A DNA stretch of 64,000 nucleotides, taken from NCBI GenBank assembly GCA_900315075.1, contig OMXV01000002.1, positions 62,001 through 126,000 on the forward strand. Direction: 5' to 3'. The notes under the pieces were generated by a model that was not told where the DNA came from, searched no databases, and was given only the letters and a program-made list of their open reading frames with translations. Numbering within the stretch: the first letter of the stretch is position 1; the number at the start of each line of letters is the position of its first letter. This stretch comes from an uncultured Prevotellaceae bacterium. Lineage in GTDB: Bacteria > Bacteroidota > Bacteroidia > Bacteroidales > Bacteroidaceae. The position numbers and the translations under genes were made by a program. Of this stretch, positions 1 through 9,051 are shown in pieces.

Positions 1-627
1 AAGGAGTACACTTCGGAGCTGACCATCTATCAGAAGGGTGCTATTATTGAGTGTTCTATCGCTGACTTCAATGCAGCCGCAGTGGGCGATACACAGTATC
101 GTATCACTGGTGTGGTATCGAAAATTGCTAATGCCTCGAGAGGACGCTTCTATGTGAAAGACTGGTCAGGTGAGACATATGTCTATAACCTCAATGGTTT
201 TGAGGAGCTGGGCGTGAAAGAGGGTGACATCGTCACTGTTGTAGGCAAGCGCGACCAGTATAATGAGACTATAGAAATGACCAGTGGCACAATCGAGAAC
301 GTCATTCCTGTAACACCTGTAAGCATCGCTGAATTCCTTGCAAAGGAAGATTCAAAGAATGTTTACTATATGGTAACGGGTGTCATCGATGAAGTGGCTA
401 ATACTACTTATGGCAACCTCTATATGGTGGATGGTGAGGGCAACCGGCTCTATGTCTATGGTTGCTATCCTGGCTATGGTGCCACTGGCGACAATCGTAA
501 GGGATTCCTTGATGCTGCCAATATCGAGGTGGGTGACAAACTTACCATGATTGGTTATAAAGATACTTACAATGGCACAATTGAACTGTGTGGAGGTATC
601 TATTTCTCGCATGAGAAAGAGGAATAA
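1..627 (+). CDS. Tandem OB-fold repeat surface protein, C-terminal part (5' end outside window)
   Basis: The frame is open from base 1 to the TAA at 625-627, so the gene begins before the window; a GTG at 82 is internal, not the start. Two full repeats of about 90 residues are visible, each built as a V(S/D)xVANxxxGxxY strand pair followed by a DxxxxIGYKDxYNxTIEL-type strand pair, joined by a linker of the form SIA(D/E)F. The first 20 residues look like the end of a third repeat. This pattern matches the OB-fold repeats of Bacteroidetes secreted or surface proteins (DUF5689/OB-like). No catalytic motif is visible, so a binding or structural role is likely. It ends just before a strong terminator. 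Confidence 0.6.
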   Translation, partial: KEYTSELTIYQKGAIIECSIADFNAAAVGDTQYRITGVVSKIANASRGRFYVKDWSGETYVYNLNGFEELGVKEGDIVTVVGKRDQYNETIEMTSGTIENVIPVTPVSIAEFLAKEDSKNVYYMVTGVIDEVANTTYGNLYMVDGEGNRLYVYGCYPGYGATGDNRKGFLDAANIEVGDKLTMIGYKDTYNGTIELCGGIYFSHEKEE

Positions 628-657
628 AATTATTGAATCCTTTTGAGCCCTACATCT

Positions 658-690
658 CGCCGCTCCCTGAACTGGGAGCGGCGTTTTTTT
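658..690 (+). terminator. Rho-independent terminator
   Basis: A perfect 10-bp GC-rich stem (CGCCGCTCCC with GGGAGCGGCG) with a 6-base loop is followed by seven T residues at 684-690. It sits 30 bases after the OB-fold gene and ends that transcript. Confidence 0.92.
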
Positions 691-742
691 CATGGAATTA
701 TGTTGAACACAGAGGGATTTAGACTTTAGTCTTTAGTATTTG

Positions 743-803
743 AACACAGAGACACAGGATCACAGAGGAAAAACCATAAAGAAAGACTCTGTGCCTTTGT
801 GTT
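743..803. repeat. Imperfect palindrome of CACAGAG type
   Basis: AACACAGAGACACAG at 743 is answered by CTCTGTGCCTTTGTGTT at 787-803, forming an imperfect inverted repeat around an A-rich centre. The composition differs from flanking DNA and resembles the CACAGAG-type intergenic repeats seen in Bacteroidales genomes. It lies between the terminator of the previous gene and the next promoter; no gene is seen in 628-899. Confidence 0.5.
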
Positions 804-849
804 GTTATGTCATTTCAGCTGCACTTCGGCAAAAAAATTACTCGTTTAT

Positions 850-880
850 TTTGTTTTGCTCTCAGTTTGCACTATCTTTG
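850..880 (+). promoter_or_regulatory. Bacteroidetes-type promoter
   Basis: TTTG at 850-853, a 19-base spacer, then TATCTTTG at 873-880 match the TTTG/TAnnTTTG consensus of the Bacteroidetes primary sigma factor. The start codon of the downstream lipoprotein is 20 bases further on. Confidence 0.8.
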
Positions 881-899
881 CAAAAAAATTGAACCAACA

Positions 900-2069
900 A
901 TGAAAAAGATTTTTTCAAGACTATTTGTCCTATGTGCTGTTGTGCTTGCATCAGGAGTGATTGTCTCGTGCAAAAACAATAAAACTTTCACCGTAAAAGG
1001 AAATATCACACAGGCAGAGGACTCTCTGTTGTACATAGAGGCTTTTCAGGCTGATGGGATGCTGCAATTAGACTCTGTGAAACTCAGTAAAGACGGCGAC
1101 TTTTCATTCAGTATGGATGCTCCCGTAGATGCCCCTGAATTGTATCGATTAAGAGTGTCGGGGCAATTTCTCACTTTCTCGGTAGATTCCACCGAGGTCA
1201 TCACCATCAAGGCTGATTATCCTACCATGGCTACGAACTACATTGTGGAAGGTAGTGAGAACTGCGCAAAAATTAAGGAATTAGCTGTCAAGCAGATGGA
1301 CTTGCAAACCAGGATAGACCAAATTTTGAAGTCATCACTTTCCAATATAGAGATCAATGATAGCGTGGAGAATGTATTGAAAGCATATAAACAAGACATC
1401 CTTCGCAGTTATATTTATAAGGAGCCGATGAAGACATACGCTTATTACGCACTCTTCCAAAATATAAGCATCGGCAACTCTCAACTGAGGGTGTTCGATC
1501 CCAATAATGTGGATGATGTAAAAGCTTTCGGGGCTGTTGCCACAAGTTGGCAACAAAACTACCCAGAGTCAGATAAAGGTAAGTCTCTTCATGAAATGGC
1601 ACTTCGGGGACTTGCCAATAAAAAGCAAGCTGAGGCAGCTGAGCAGGGGTTTGCCATCGATGCCGATAAGGTGACAGAGACAGAAATCATCGATCTTAAA
1701 TTGCTTGATAACAAAGGCGTTAGGCGCTCGCTGACATCCTTGAAAGGAAAGGTTGTTCTGCTTGACTTCCATCTCTTTGCCGCTGATGGGAGTCAAGCGA
1801 GGATACTTGAACTACGTGAGTTGTACAACAAATACCATGACAGAGGATTGGAAATCTATCAGGTGGCACTCGATGAGGACGAGCATTTCTGGAAAATGCA
1901 GACTGATGCCCTGCCATGGGTTTCCGTGAAAGGTGATGGTAGCGTGAATGTGTATCTCTATGATATTGAAACATTGCCTGTAGATTATATCATTAATCGT
2001 AACAATCAGTTAGTGATGGGGCCGAGAGAAATCAAAAACCTCGAGGCCGACATCGCCCGACATCTATAA
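900..2069 (+). CDS. DUF4369/thioredoxin-like fold lipoprotein lacking the redox cysteines
   Basis: The ATG at 900 is chosen because it follows the promoter at 850-880 and opens a lipoprotein signal (MKKIFSRLFVLCAVVLASG, lipobox cysteine near residue 24); an in-frame extension to 807 would lie upstream of the promoter. Residues about 30-120 resemble the DUF4369 beta domain that precedes TlpA-like domains in Bacteroidetes. The C-terminal part, from about residue 265, has the thioredoxin-like order (KGKVVLLDF, later LPVDYIINRNNQ). The place where CxxC should be reads FHLFAADGSQ, so no catalytic disulfide is present. A periplasm-facing or surface lipoprotein is expected. Without CxxC it is unlikely to be an oxidoreductase; a structural or binding role is possible. 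Confidence 0.75.
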   Translation: MKKIFSRLFVLCAVVLASGVIVSCKNNKTFTVKGNITQAEDSLLYIEAFQADGMLQLDSVKLSKDGDFSFSMDAPVDAPELYRLRVSGQFLTFSVDSTEVITIKADYPTMATNYIVEGSENCAKIKELAVKQMDLQTRIDQILKSSLSNIEINDSVENVLKAYKQDILRSYIYKEPMKTYAYYALFQNISIGNSQLRVFDPNNVDDVKAFGAVATSWQQNYPESDKGKSLHEMALRGLANKKQAEAAEQGFAIDADKVTETEIIDLKLLDNKGVRRSLTSLKGKVVLLDFHLFAADGSQARILELRELYNKYHDRGLEIYQVALDEDEHFWKMQTDALPWVSVKGDGSVNVYLYDIETLPVDYIINRNNQLVMGPREIKNLEADIARHL

Positions 2070-2149
2070 ATCGTTTACTAATTCGTCTGTCCATCAACCC
2101 CTTTTGCCTCATTAAGCCCATCCACTCCTTTCACATCCTCAGTCTCTTG

Positions 2150-2638
2150 ATGATGACGGTGGTAATGAATATCCCTAAAGGTGTTCAGGCACAGGAGTTT
2201 ACACTTGAACAAAAGAACGACACCCTGTCGTACCTCGTACTGCATACAGGAGACTCATCCTATCGGTGGGCGTTGAAATTCCCTGTTTACCAGTTCTGTA
2301 CCGGCGATGTGGATGGCGATGGGGTGGTGGATGCTATGGTAGGGGTGGTGAAGGCCACAAGGTTTGACCCACAGGTAGCACGTAGGCTGTTCATCTTCAA
2401 AAACTACAAAGGAAGAATTCGGGCACTATGGATGGGGTCGAGGCTAGGTGGCATATTGGAAAATTTCCGTTTCGTGGATGGAAAGGTATATACCTTGCAA
2501 TCTACAAACGATGGAAAATATGTGGTGCTCAGACATCAATGGAGAAAATTCGGACTTGGTGCAGATGAGTTCATTGTAAAAGGCGTCTCACGGCAAGAAG
2601 CACTCGAGGTGTTTGGGAAATTGAAGATTGAAGATTGA
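2150..2638 (+). CDS. Small secreted protein with an FG-GAP-like calcium motif
   Basis: Not recognised as a named family. The start is uncertain: ATG codons at 2150 and 2153 follow a TTG at 2147, and the same frame stays open upstream through a hydrophobic stretch (ILSLLMMTVVMNI) that would complete a signal peptide ending near GVQAQ, but no ATG is present there. The mature part carries GDVDGDGVVDAMVGV, an FG-GAP/VCBS-like DxDxDG calcium-binding loop. The last codons and stop lie in a GATTGAA-rich repeat (2619-2640) that recurs elsewhere in the window, so the true C terminus may have been reshaped by the repeat. Export is likely; function is unknown. Confidence 0.55.
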   Translation: MMTVVMNIPKGVQAQEFTLEQKNDTLSYLVLHTGDSSYRWALKFPVYQFCTGDVDGDGVVDAMVGVVKATRFDPQVARRLFIFKNYKGRIRALWMGSRLGGILENFRFVDGKVYTLQSTNDGKYVVLRHQWRKFGLGADEFIVKGVSRQEALEVFGKLKIED

Positions 2639-2725
2639 AAGAAAATCCCCATCCATCTTCCACACTTTTTGCTGCAGGAAACGGTTTTGCCCTCGGAACT
2701 CAAAAACTCAAAAACTTACAATATT

Positions 2726-5146
2726 ATGAAAAAACTATCGTCGCTTATCTTGTTCCTTGTGCTTGCCACAGTGGCTATGGCACAAGATGACTTTGAAGAA
2801 AAACCATTGATACTACCAGGTAATGGGAATATCAATGTTGAGAATCTCAATGGTAAGATAAACCTCAATATGGATATCTCAAAACTGTCGGTATTGGAAT
2901 TGCGTGTGCTGCGCAATGCTTTTGCGGCAAGACAGGGATATCTTTTTAGCAGTTCTGAACTTCGAGGCATCTTCAATACTACGACATGGTATGATTCACT
3001 CTGTTGGAAAAGGTATGATGCAGAGAATTATTGGGATGATGAGAAACAAGAGACTGTGAACAAGGCCGCCCCGGTAAAATATTCTGCCAAGGAGTCTGCC
3101 TTCATTGACAAACTCAGGGCAAGGGAGAAAGAGTTGCTGAAAAAGAATTTCACCAATCCCAATGGAATTGTCAATGTCAATAATTTAGTCAATCCCTTGC
3201 AGTTGAAGGAATTTCCCGATGCACTCAAGGACGCTTTAGGCAAAAGAGGCTTCGCTATCGTAGAGGCCGACAATGAGCAGATTTTCCAGGTTTATGAGAA
3301 AAACGACTATAATATGTTTCCCAATTTTGTCACTACCGACCTCTATTTGCAACTTTTCCACCTCTATTTCGACACTACCATGCGCAAGGTGGAGGAGACA
3401 ACACTCAGTGGGGTAATGACCAACTTCACACGTCTGATGTATGAGCGTATGAATAATTGGGCAAAAACTGAAAAAGATAAGAATGTAAAGGATGCTGCAG
3501 AATGGAATACCGCATTCTTTGCCGTGGCATTGTCGCTGATTTCTGGTGAACCTCTGCCTGCCGTGCCTGCCAAATATGCCGAGGAGGCAAAGGCAGAGTT
3601 GGAAAAATCCATCGCTACAGAGAATGATTATTCTACTTTCTTAGGGTATCTCAATGTGAAATTTGCCTACGCATTGTTTAAACCCAGAGGACATTACACC
3701 CGTAGCGAGCAGTGCCAGCGCTATTTCAGGGCTATGATGTGGCTACAGACCGTGCCCTTTGGCACTGATATCAATGAGCAGATGCTAAGGGCGGCTATGC
3801 TGGCTGAGACCATAGGTGCTGAAGCTTCTCTTAAAAAAGCATATTTGTCTGTCTTCGATCCTATCACCTTCCTCATGGGGGAACCTGACAACGTAACCAT
3901 CTTACAGGTTTATGATGTGATGAAGAAACAAGGTGTGGATGCCAAAAAACTGGCCAAGGACAAGAAAGCCATGGCTGCATTCTGCAAGGAAGTCGATGAT
4001 GTGGCAGAGAAGCAGACTCGCATCCGTCCGAAATTTGAGCGCACATCGCACAACAAAGTGAATCTCATGCCACAACGCTATCAGTCCGATGCAGAGGTGC
4101 TACAGGAGATGGTTGACTGTGACAATGCTATAACCAAGCGTGATGTGCCCATGGGACTCGACGTGATGGCTGCTATGGGAAGCACAGCAGCAGAGCGCAT
4201 CCTTATTCAGGAACTCAAACAAGACAAGCAATGGGAAGGTTTCACACCCAATCTGGAGCGGATGAAGAAACTGATGAAAACCATCAAATGGGATGCCTGT
4301 GTGACTAACAACTGGATGTCGGCTCTCAATGTTATCAATACTGCCAAGGACAGCCGAGAGCCTTATTTCATGAAGACACCACAGTGGGACAAGAAAAACC
4401 TTAATGCCACACTGGCATCATGGGCAGAACTGAAGCATGACGCCATTCTCTATGCCAAGCAGCCTATGGCGGCAGAATGTGGAGATGGCAGTCTGCCAGC
4501 ACCTATTGTGAAAGGGTATGTAGAACCCAATGTGGCTTTCTGGACAAAGGCTATCTCGCTTATCGATGCCACACAGGGAGTATTCAAGAAATATAATTTA
4601 TTGACGGAAGAGTTGGAAAGCCTTTGTGAAGGCGTGAGAGATGAGGCAGAATTTTTCCTCAATATCAGCAAAAAAGAATTGGCTGGAGGAAAAATCACCG
4701 ACGAGGAGTACGACCACATTCGATATATTGGCGCAACATTTGAGAACCTATCACTTGAAATGGTGAAGGAGCCCGACCAGTATCTCATGGGATGGTCGGA
4801 TATCCAGGGAACCGACAAGTCAATTGCTGTTGTCGCTGATGTCTATACCGCCAATGGTGACAATAATCCTCAGAAGTCGGTGCTCTACGAAGGCGTAGGA
4901 CCGGCCAATGAAATCTATGTGATTGTGGAGATTGATGGTTATCTGTATTTGATGCGTGGCGGTGTATTCTCTTATAGGGAGTTTAAGCGTCCGATGGACG
5001 AGCAGCGTATGAACGATGAGGAATGGCAACAGAAACTGAAGGAATATCCCAATACGGGTAAGCCTTCGTGGATGGAAGAAATCATTGTGCCATTGAAGAA
5101 AAAAGTTGAAAACAATGAGATGATATATTACGGCACAGGTTGTTGA
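2726..5146 (+). CDS. YARHG and DUF3160 domain secreted protein
   Basis: The ATG at 2726 opens a clean signal peptide (MKKLSSLILFLVLATVAMAQ) and fits better than the upstream ATG-like codon at 2669. Residues about 54-91 match the YARHG domain (LELRVLRNAFAARQGYLF, then L...IF...WY). Most of the remaining 700 residues match DUF3160, a large, mostly helical domain found in secreted bacterial proteins of unknown activity. The length of 806 residues is normal for this architecture. The 3' end overlaps the convergent CapA gene by 19 bases. The protein is expected outside the inner membrane; no enzymatic residues can be assigned. Confidence 0.8.
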   Translation: MKKLSSLILFLVLATVAMAQDDFEEKPLILPGNGNINVENLNGKINLNMDISKLSVLELRVLRNAFAARQGYLFSSSELRGIFNTTTWYDSLCWKRYDAENYWDDEKQETVNKAAPVKYSAKESAFIDKLRAREKELLKKNFTNPNGIVNVNNLVNPLQLKEFPDALKDALGKRGFAIVEADNEQIFQVYEKNDYNMFPNFVTTDLYLQLFHLYFDTTMRKVEETTLSGVMTNFTRLMYERMNNWAKTEKDKNVKDAAEWNTAFFAVALSLISGEPLPAVPAKYAEEAKAELEKSIATENDYSTFLGYLNVKFAYALFKPRGHYTRSEQCQRYFRAMMWLQTVPFGTDINEQMLRAAMLAETIGAEASLKKAYLSVFDPITFLMGEPDNVTILQVYDVMKKQGVDAKKLAKDKKAMAAFCKEVDDVAEKQTRIRPKFERTSHNKVNLMPQRYQSDAEVLQEMVDCDNAITKRDVPMGLDVMAAMGSTAAERILIQELKQDKQWEGFTPNLERMKKLMKTIKWDACVTNNWMSALNVINTAKDSREPYFMKTPQWDKKNLNATLASWAELKHDAILYAKQPMAAECGDGSLPAPIVKGYVEPNVAFWTKAISLIDATQGVFKKYNLLTEELESLCEGVRDEAEFFLNISKKELAGGKITDEEYDHIRYIGATFENLSLEMVKEPDQYLMGWSDIQGTDKSIAVVADVYTANGDNNPQKSVLYEGVGPANEIYVIVEIDGYLYLMRGGVFSYREFKRPMDEQRMNDEEWQQKLKEYPNTGKPSWMEEIIVPLKKKVENNEMIYYGTGC

Positions 5147-6057
5147 GGCCGACAGTCGATGATACGCACGGGTATCGTTTCCACCTCGGAGGCGGTGCCC
5201 GTGATTTTTATGCTTACCATGCAAGCCTCTCGCTGGTGGGGCTTGGAAAGGTCGAAAATAAAATTCCCTATGCTATAATAGATACTGTGGCCATGGTATT
5301 GCTCGATGTCTTGAAGTGTGTGGGAGTGGTGGCAGACCAGGATATCGGCACCGGCATCAATCATCCTGTGGGCATCGACAATCTGCTGAAGGATGGGGTG
5401 CATTGTGTTCTCCCCACCCCAGTGCAGGCTGACGATGATATAGCATTGGGGATCTGTGGTGCGCAGTTGTCGGATGCGGTCGATGAGGACATTCATACTC
5501 TCCTGGCTCACGCAAGGTCGTTGCGGCAGATAGGCGTAGTTTTCCAAAGCAAGCCGCAGTGAGGCGACCATCCATACGTTGCGTGGGGTAGAAGCCAAGA
5601 GTACGGGTACTGCTGCTTCTTCCATGGTGGCACCGGCTCCGATGGGAGTTATATTTGCAACAAGAATGTTGTCACGTGTGTCAATCAGTCCACGGCGTCC
5701 TTGGTCGATACTGTGGTTGTTGGCAAGGTTGAGGTGGGTAATGCCATGGCGGCGGAGGGCTGGGAGCCACTCTGGCTCGCCACGGAAGATGTATTTCTTG
5801 TGAACAGGGGCCTTGATTTTTGTAGCAGGACATTCCAAATTGGCCACCACTACGTCGCTGTTGGCAAAGAGAGAGTCAATCCACGGCACGAACAGCGAAT
5901 CTACGCCCGTATGCTCTATCTCTTTGCGTACACCACGGTCGAGCAGCAGGTCGCCTGTCAGCATCACCCGCAGCGTGTCTTCCGCCAGGCAATGTGAAAT
6001 ACTTGCTTGCCAGAGGAACAGAAATAGACAGATAAAATACCAAACCTTATGTTTCAT
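5128..6057 (-). CDS. CapA family metallophosphatase-like protein
   Basis: 309 residues with an N-terminal signal peptide (hydrophobic 7-22, SHCLAED cleavage region). The CapA/PgsA calcineurin-like motifs are in order: TGDLLLDRG (34-42), NLECP, NLANNHSID, and near the C terminus CHHSHTLQ and YYSIGNFIFD. In Bacillus, CapA/PgsA takes part in poly-gamma-glutamate capsule synthesis or export; in Bacteroidales such proteins are often encoded alone and their substrate is unknown. There is no capB or capC nearby, so a poly-glutamate role is not supported. The gene is convergent with the DUF3160 gene, overlapping its end, and divergent from the SGNH esterase. Confidence 0.82.
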   Translation of the reverse strand: MKHKVWYFICLFLFLWQASISHCLAEDTLRVMLTGDLLLDRGVRKEIEHTGVDSLFVPWIDSLFANSDVVVANLECPATKIKAPVHKKYIFRGEPEWLPALRRHGITHLNLANNHSIDQGRRGLIDTRDNILVANITPIGAGATMEEAAVPVLLASTPRNVWMVASLRLALENYAYLPQRPCVSQESMNVLIDRIRQLRTTDPQCYIIVSLHWGGENTMHPILQQIVDAHRMIDAGADILVCHHSHTLQDIEQYHGHSIYYSIGNFIFDLSKPHQREACMVSIKITGTASEVETIPVRIIDCRPQQPVP

Positions 6058-6110
6058 ACTATGGCTGATGGAGTAAATCTTTTTCAGACATGGAAAACAA
6101 GAATTTATGG

Positions 6111-6118
6111 CAAAAATA
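6111..6118 (-). promoter_or_regulatory. Putative -7 element for the CapA gene
   Basis: CAAAAATA on the plus strand reads TATTTTTG on the minus strand, 54 bases before the CapA start codon. A matching upstream TTTG lies 24 bases away, longer than usual, so only the -7 half is well supported. Confidence 0.45.
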
Positions 6119-6202
6119 ATCGATTTTGGATAAGGTAGAAAACAAATAAAGCAAAAAAAAGTATATATGGCACAATTTATAAAATAATGGAAACGATTTG
6201 AG

Positions 6203-6233
6203 TTGTTTTTTTTGAAATAATGCTGTATTTTTG
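6203..6233 (+). promoter_or_regulatory. Bacteroidetes-type promoter for the xylan cluster
   Basis: TTG at 6203-6205, a 20-base spacer and TATTTTTG at 6226-6233 precede the SGNH hydrolase start codon by 30 bases. The intergenic stretch 6058-6263 thus appears to hold divergent promoters. Confidence 0.65.
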
Positions 6234-6263
6234 CAAAATTAAATAGTTAATCTGACATTCTAT

Positions 6264-7448
6264 ATGATAAAGTTAAGCCGTCTTTTCTTATTGGTAGTTG
6301 CAGTTGTCATGTCATCGACTGTGCATGCACAGTGGGTGTGCTCGTGGGCAACAGCAGCAGAGTTTACTGGTCCGAGTGATATGCCTGCCCGTCCGTTGAC
6401 AGATCGCTCATTGCGTGAGATTGTCCATGTGACGATTGGAGGGGATTGTTTCCGTCTGCGCTTGTCGAATGAATTCAGCAAGGAACCCGTGGAGATTAAG
6501 AACATTTATGTGGCTGATGCCCTCGACTCGTGTGACATCAATGCACGCACAGCCAAATATCTGACTTTTGGCGGTAAGAAGAATGTGACCATTAAGCCAG
6601 GGAAGTGTGTCGTTAGTGATGTATGCAAATACAACCTGAAACCTCTGCAACGGCTGTCGATTACCATTTGCTATGGGGCTACACCCGTGAATGCCACTTC
6701 GCATAGAGGGTCGCGCACCACGTCTTATTTGATGGATGGTGTATCGAAACCGAAGAAAAAATTTGCCACTACTGAAAAGGTGCTACATTGGTATAATATT
6801 GCTGCCATCGATGTACCGGCAAAGGGCCAGCAGTGTGTGGCAGTCTTGGGAAACTCTATCACCGACGGGCGTGGCTCTACCAACGACCTGCAAAATCGTT
6901 GGCCGGATAAAATGGCTGAGGCTCTGGCTGCATTGAGCGAAAAAGAAATAGCAGTGGCCAATTTAGGTATCGGTGGAAACTGTGTGGTGGCTGGTGGACT
7001 GAGCGAACCGGCACTGAAACGTTTCGACCGTGACATCTTGGGCCAGGAAGGCGTCACCTCGGTGATTATTTTCGAGGGTATCAATGATATCGGCGGTAGT
7101 AAGGGACGTAGCGAGCAGATGGCCAAACAACTGATAGAGGCTTATCAGCAGATGATAACAAAGATACATGCCCGTGGACTGAAAGTATATCTTGCCACCA
7201 TCACTCCTTTTGGTAAGAGTTTCTATGACGACACCCTCTTTAAGGAGGCTGCAAGACAAACTGTCAACCAATGGATACGCACAAATACTGAGGCAGATGG
7301 ATACATCGACTTTGATGAACTGATGCGTGACCCAGAGCATCCCAATCAACTGCGCTCCGACCTACAGGAAGACTGGTTGCATCCCAATGCCAAAGGATAC
7401 CAGGTAATGGGTGAGTATGCCGCAAAATGCATGATCAAATTGCAATAG
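6264..7448 (+). CDS. Secreted SGNH/GDSL-family esterase
   Basis: 394 residues with a signal peptide (1-22, ending VHAQ). All four SGNH blocks are visible: GNSITDG with nucleophile Ser198, NLGIGGN around 233-239, GIND around 272-275 and the D/H pair in DWLHPNAKGY (Asp370, His373). The first 180 residues form the beta-rich N-terminal domain of the two-domain SGNH type. The position next to a sugar symporter, a GH10 xylanase and a GH43 enzyme suggests that it removes acetyl or other ester groups from xylan or its oligosaccharides outside the cytoplasm. The ester substrate is inferred from the neighbours only. Confidence 0.82.
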   Translation: MIKLSRLFLLVVAVVMSSTVHAQWVCSWATAAEFTGPSDMPARPLTDRSLREIVHVTIGGDCFRLRLSNEFSKEPVEIKNIYVADALDSCDINARTAKYLTFGGKKNVTIKPGKCVVSDVCKYNLKPLQRLSITICYGATPVNATSHRGSRTTSYLMDGVSKPKKKFATTEKVLHWYNIAAIDVPAKGQQCVAVLGNSITDGRGSTNDLQNRWPDKMAEALAALSEKEIAVANLGIGGNCVVAGGLSEPALKRFDRDILGQEGVTSVIIFEGINDIGGSKGRSEQMAKQLIEAYQQMITKIHARGLKVYLATITPFGKSFYDDTLFKEAARQTVNQWIRTNTEADGYIDFDELMRDPEHPNQLRSDLQEDWLHPNAKGYQVMGEYAAKCMIKLQ

Positions 7449-7526
7449 TGTCTATAGCTTCTTTAGTAACTATAGCATCTACCTCTCCAACTTAAAAAAT
7501 CAAACAATTAAAATAACATTTAAATT

Positions 7527-8960
7527 ATGGCTATTCAAACTACACAAGAATCTAAAGGATTCTACAAGCTGTCTTGGCTACAGCGCATCGGTTTCGGTGC
7601 TGGTGATCTTGCACAAAACCTGATTTATCAGACTATTTGTATGTATCTGCTCTTTTTCTACACAGATGTTTATGTGTTAGGAGGAGATCCTGCCAAGTCG
7701 GCTGGTTTGGCGGCAACTATGTTCCTTGTGGTAAGATTGGTTGATGTGTTATGGGATCCACTCGTAGGAACATTTGTTGATAAACACAGTCCAAAATTGG
7801 GAAAATATCGTTCTTATCTTGTAACGGGTGGAATACCTCTTACTATTTTGGCTATTCTATGTTTCTGGGATGGTTTTAAACCTTCCCTTATCTATGCCTA
7901 TATTACCTATGTGGGAATGTCAATGCTATATACCCTAATCAATGTACCATACGGTGCACTGAACTCTTCGTTGACACGAGATACGAATGAGATAACCGTC
8001 CTTACCTCCACACGTATGTTTATGGCAAATGTTGGTGGATTGTGCGTTTCAGCTGGTGTGCCTATTCTAGTGGCATTTTTAGCTTGGAAAGATGTGCCAA
8101 AGCAAACAATTGAAACAGCTTTGTTTATGGGATTAGGATCTTTGCCAGCATTCATTTTTATGCCTCTGGTACCTGCTATCAAGCAAAAAGTAGGAAAGAA
8201 AAATATGTTCTATATTTTCTTGACAGTGGCTATTGTCGGTATGGCCTTTTTGTATATCATTAGTAAATTTACCAATATGTATGAACACATGTGGCTTGTG
8301 TATGTTGCTCAATTTATCAAATCTACTGGTGTTATTGTTGCTACTGGCTATATGTGGGCTCTTATACCTGAGGTGATTTCTTATGGTGAATATACTACTG
8401 GACGCCGTATTTCAGGCATTGTTAACGCTTTAACTGGTATTTTCTTCAAGGCAGGTATGGCACTGGGAGGTGTAATACCAGGATTGGTGCTGGCTGCAAC
8501 AAGTTATGTTCCTAAAGAAAGTGAAGGTAATGCTCTTCCAAGTGATTCAAATGCTTGGTTCCTAACTATGCTGATTTTCTCACTTGTTGGTCTTTCTCTC
8601 CTTATTTTCTGTTTCAGCCAAACTAAAGAACGTGTTGTCATGGATGAAAAAGAGACGAAGAATGTCAAGGTAAGTGATCTTTGGAAAGAATTTTTCCGCA
8701 ACAGACCTCTGCGTGTCATTGCATTATTCTTTATTACTGCGTTTGCCATGATGTCGGTAGGAAATGCAGCAGGTGCATATTTCATGAATGGACTTGACCA
8801 ACAAGCTCCTCTTGCTCAAGAAGGAATCCGTTGGCTGGTTTGTGTTATTCCTGCACTACTTCTTGGTCTTGCTATGTGGATTATCTCGAAGTATGAACTT
8901 AGTGATGAGAAGATAGATCAAATCAACAAGGAAATTGAGGCAAGAAGCAATAAAGAATAA
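7527..8960 (+). CDS. GPH-family sugar:cation symporter (MFS)
   Basis: 477 residues with about twelve membrane segments and the GPH (glycoside-pentoside-hexuronide) hallmarks: GFGAGDLAQN near the start, then the loop with DVLWDPLVGTFVD and the GKYRSYL motif around residues 90-97, and VPYGALN in the following segment. This family moves mono- and oligosaccharides or their glycosides with H+ or Na+. Between a xylan esterase and xylan hydrolases it most likely imports xylo-oligosaccharides or xylose across the inner membrane. It ends just before a hairpin terminator, so it may form a transcript with the esterase. No SusC/SusD pair is present in the window. Confidence 0.88.
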   Translation: MAIQTTQESKGFYKLSWLQRIGFGAGDLAQNLIYQTICMYLLFFYTDVYVLGGDPAKSAGLAATMFLVVRLVDVLWDPLVGTFVDKHSPKLGKYRSYLVTGGIPLTILAILCFWDGFKPSLIYAYITYVGMSMLYTLINVPYGALNSSLTRDTNEITVLTSTRMFMANVGGLCVSAGVPILVAFLAWKDVPKQTIETALFMGLGSLPAFIFMPLVPAIKQKVGKKNMFYIFLTVAIVGMAFLYIISKFTNMYEHMWLVYVAQFIKSTGVIVATGYMWALIPEVISYGEYTTGRRISGIVNALTGIFFKAGMALGGVIPGLVLAATSYVPKESEGNALPSDSNAWFLTMLIFSLVGLSLLIFCFSQTKERVVMDEKETKNVKVSDLWKEFFRNRPLRVIALFFITAFAMMSVGNAAGAYFMNGLDQQAPLAQEGIRWLVCVIPALLLGLAMWIISKYELSDEKIDQINKEIEARSNKE

Positions 8961-8972
8961 TATACTGAAATA

Positions 8973-9014
8973 GATGGCTGATGCAGGCTCGTGGCATGCA
9001 TCGGCCATCATTTT
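8973..9014 (+). terminator. Hairpin terminator between symporter and xylanase
   Basis: GATGGCTGATGCA (8973-8985) pairs with TGCATCGGCCATC (8997-9009) with one G-U pair, loop of 11 bases, followed by ATTTTAT. It lies 12 bases after the symporter stop. The T tract is short, so it may be only partly effective. Confidence 0.65.
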
Positions 9015-9051
9015 ATCGACTAATACACTCTATCTTAAATCCTATTAAAAT

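Noticed and set aside
5140..5562. A 140-codon frame antisense to the CapA gene
   Set aside because: Shadow of the CapA reading frame; no signal, motif or start context.
5128..6057. CapA protein considered as evidence for a poly-gamma-glutamate capsule
   Set aside because: capB and capC homologues are absent and CapA-like proteins occur widely without them.
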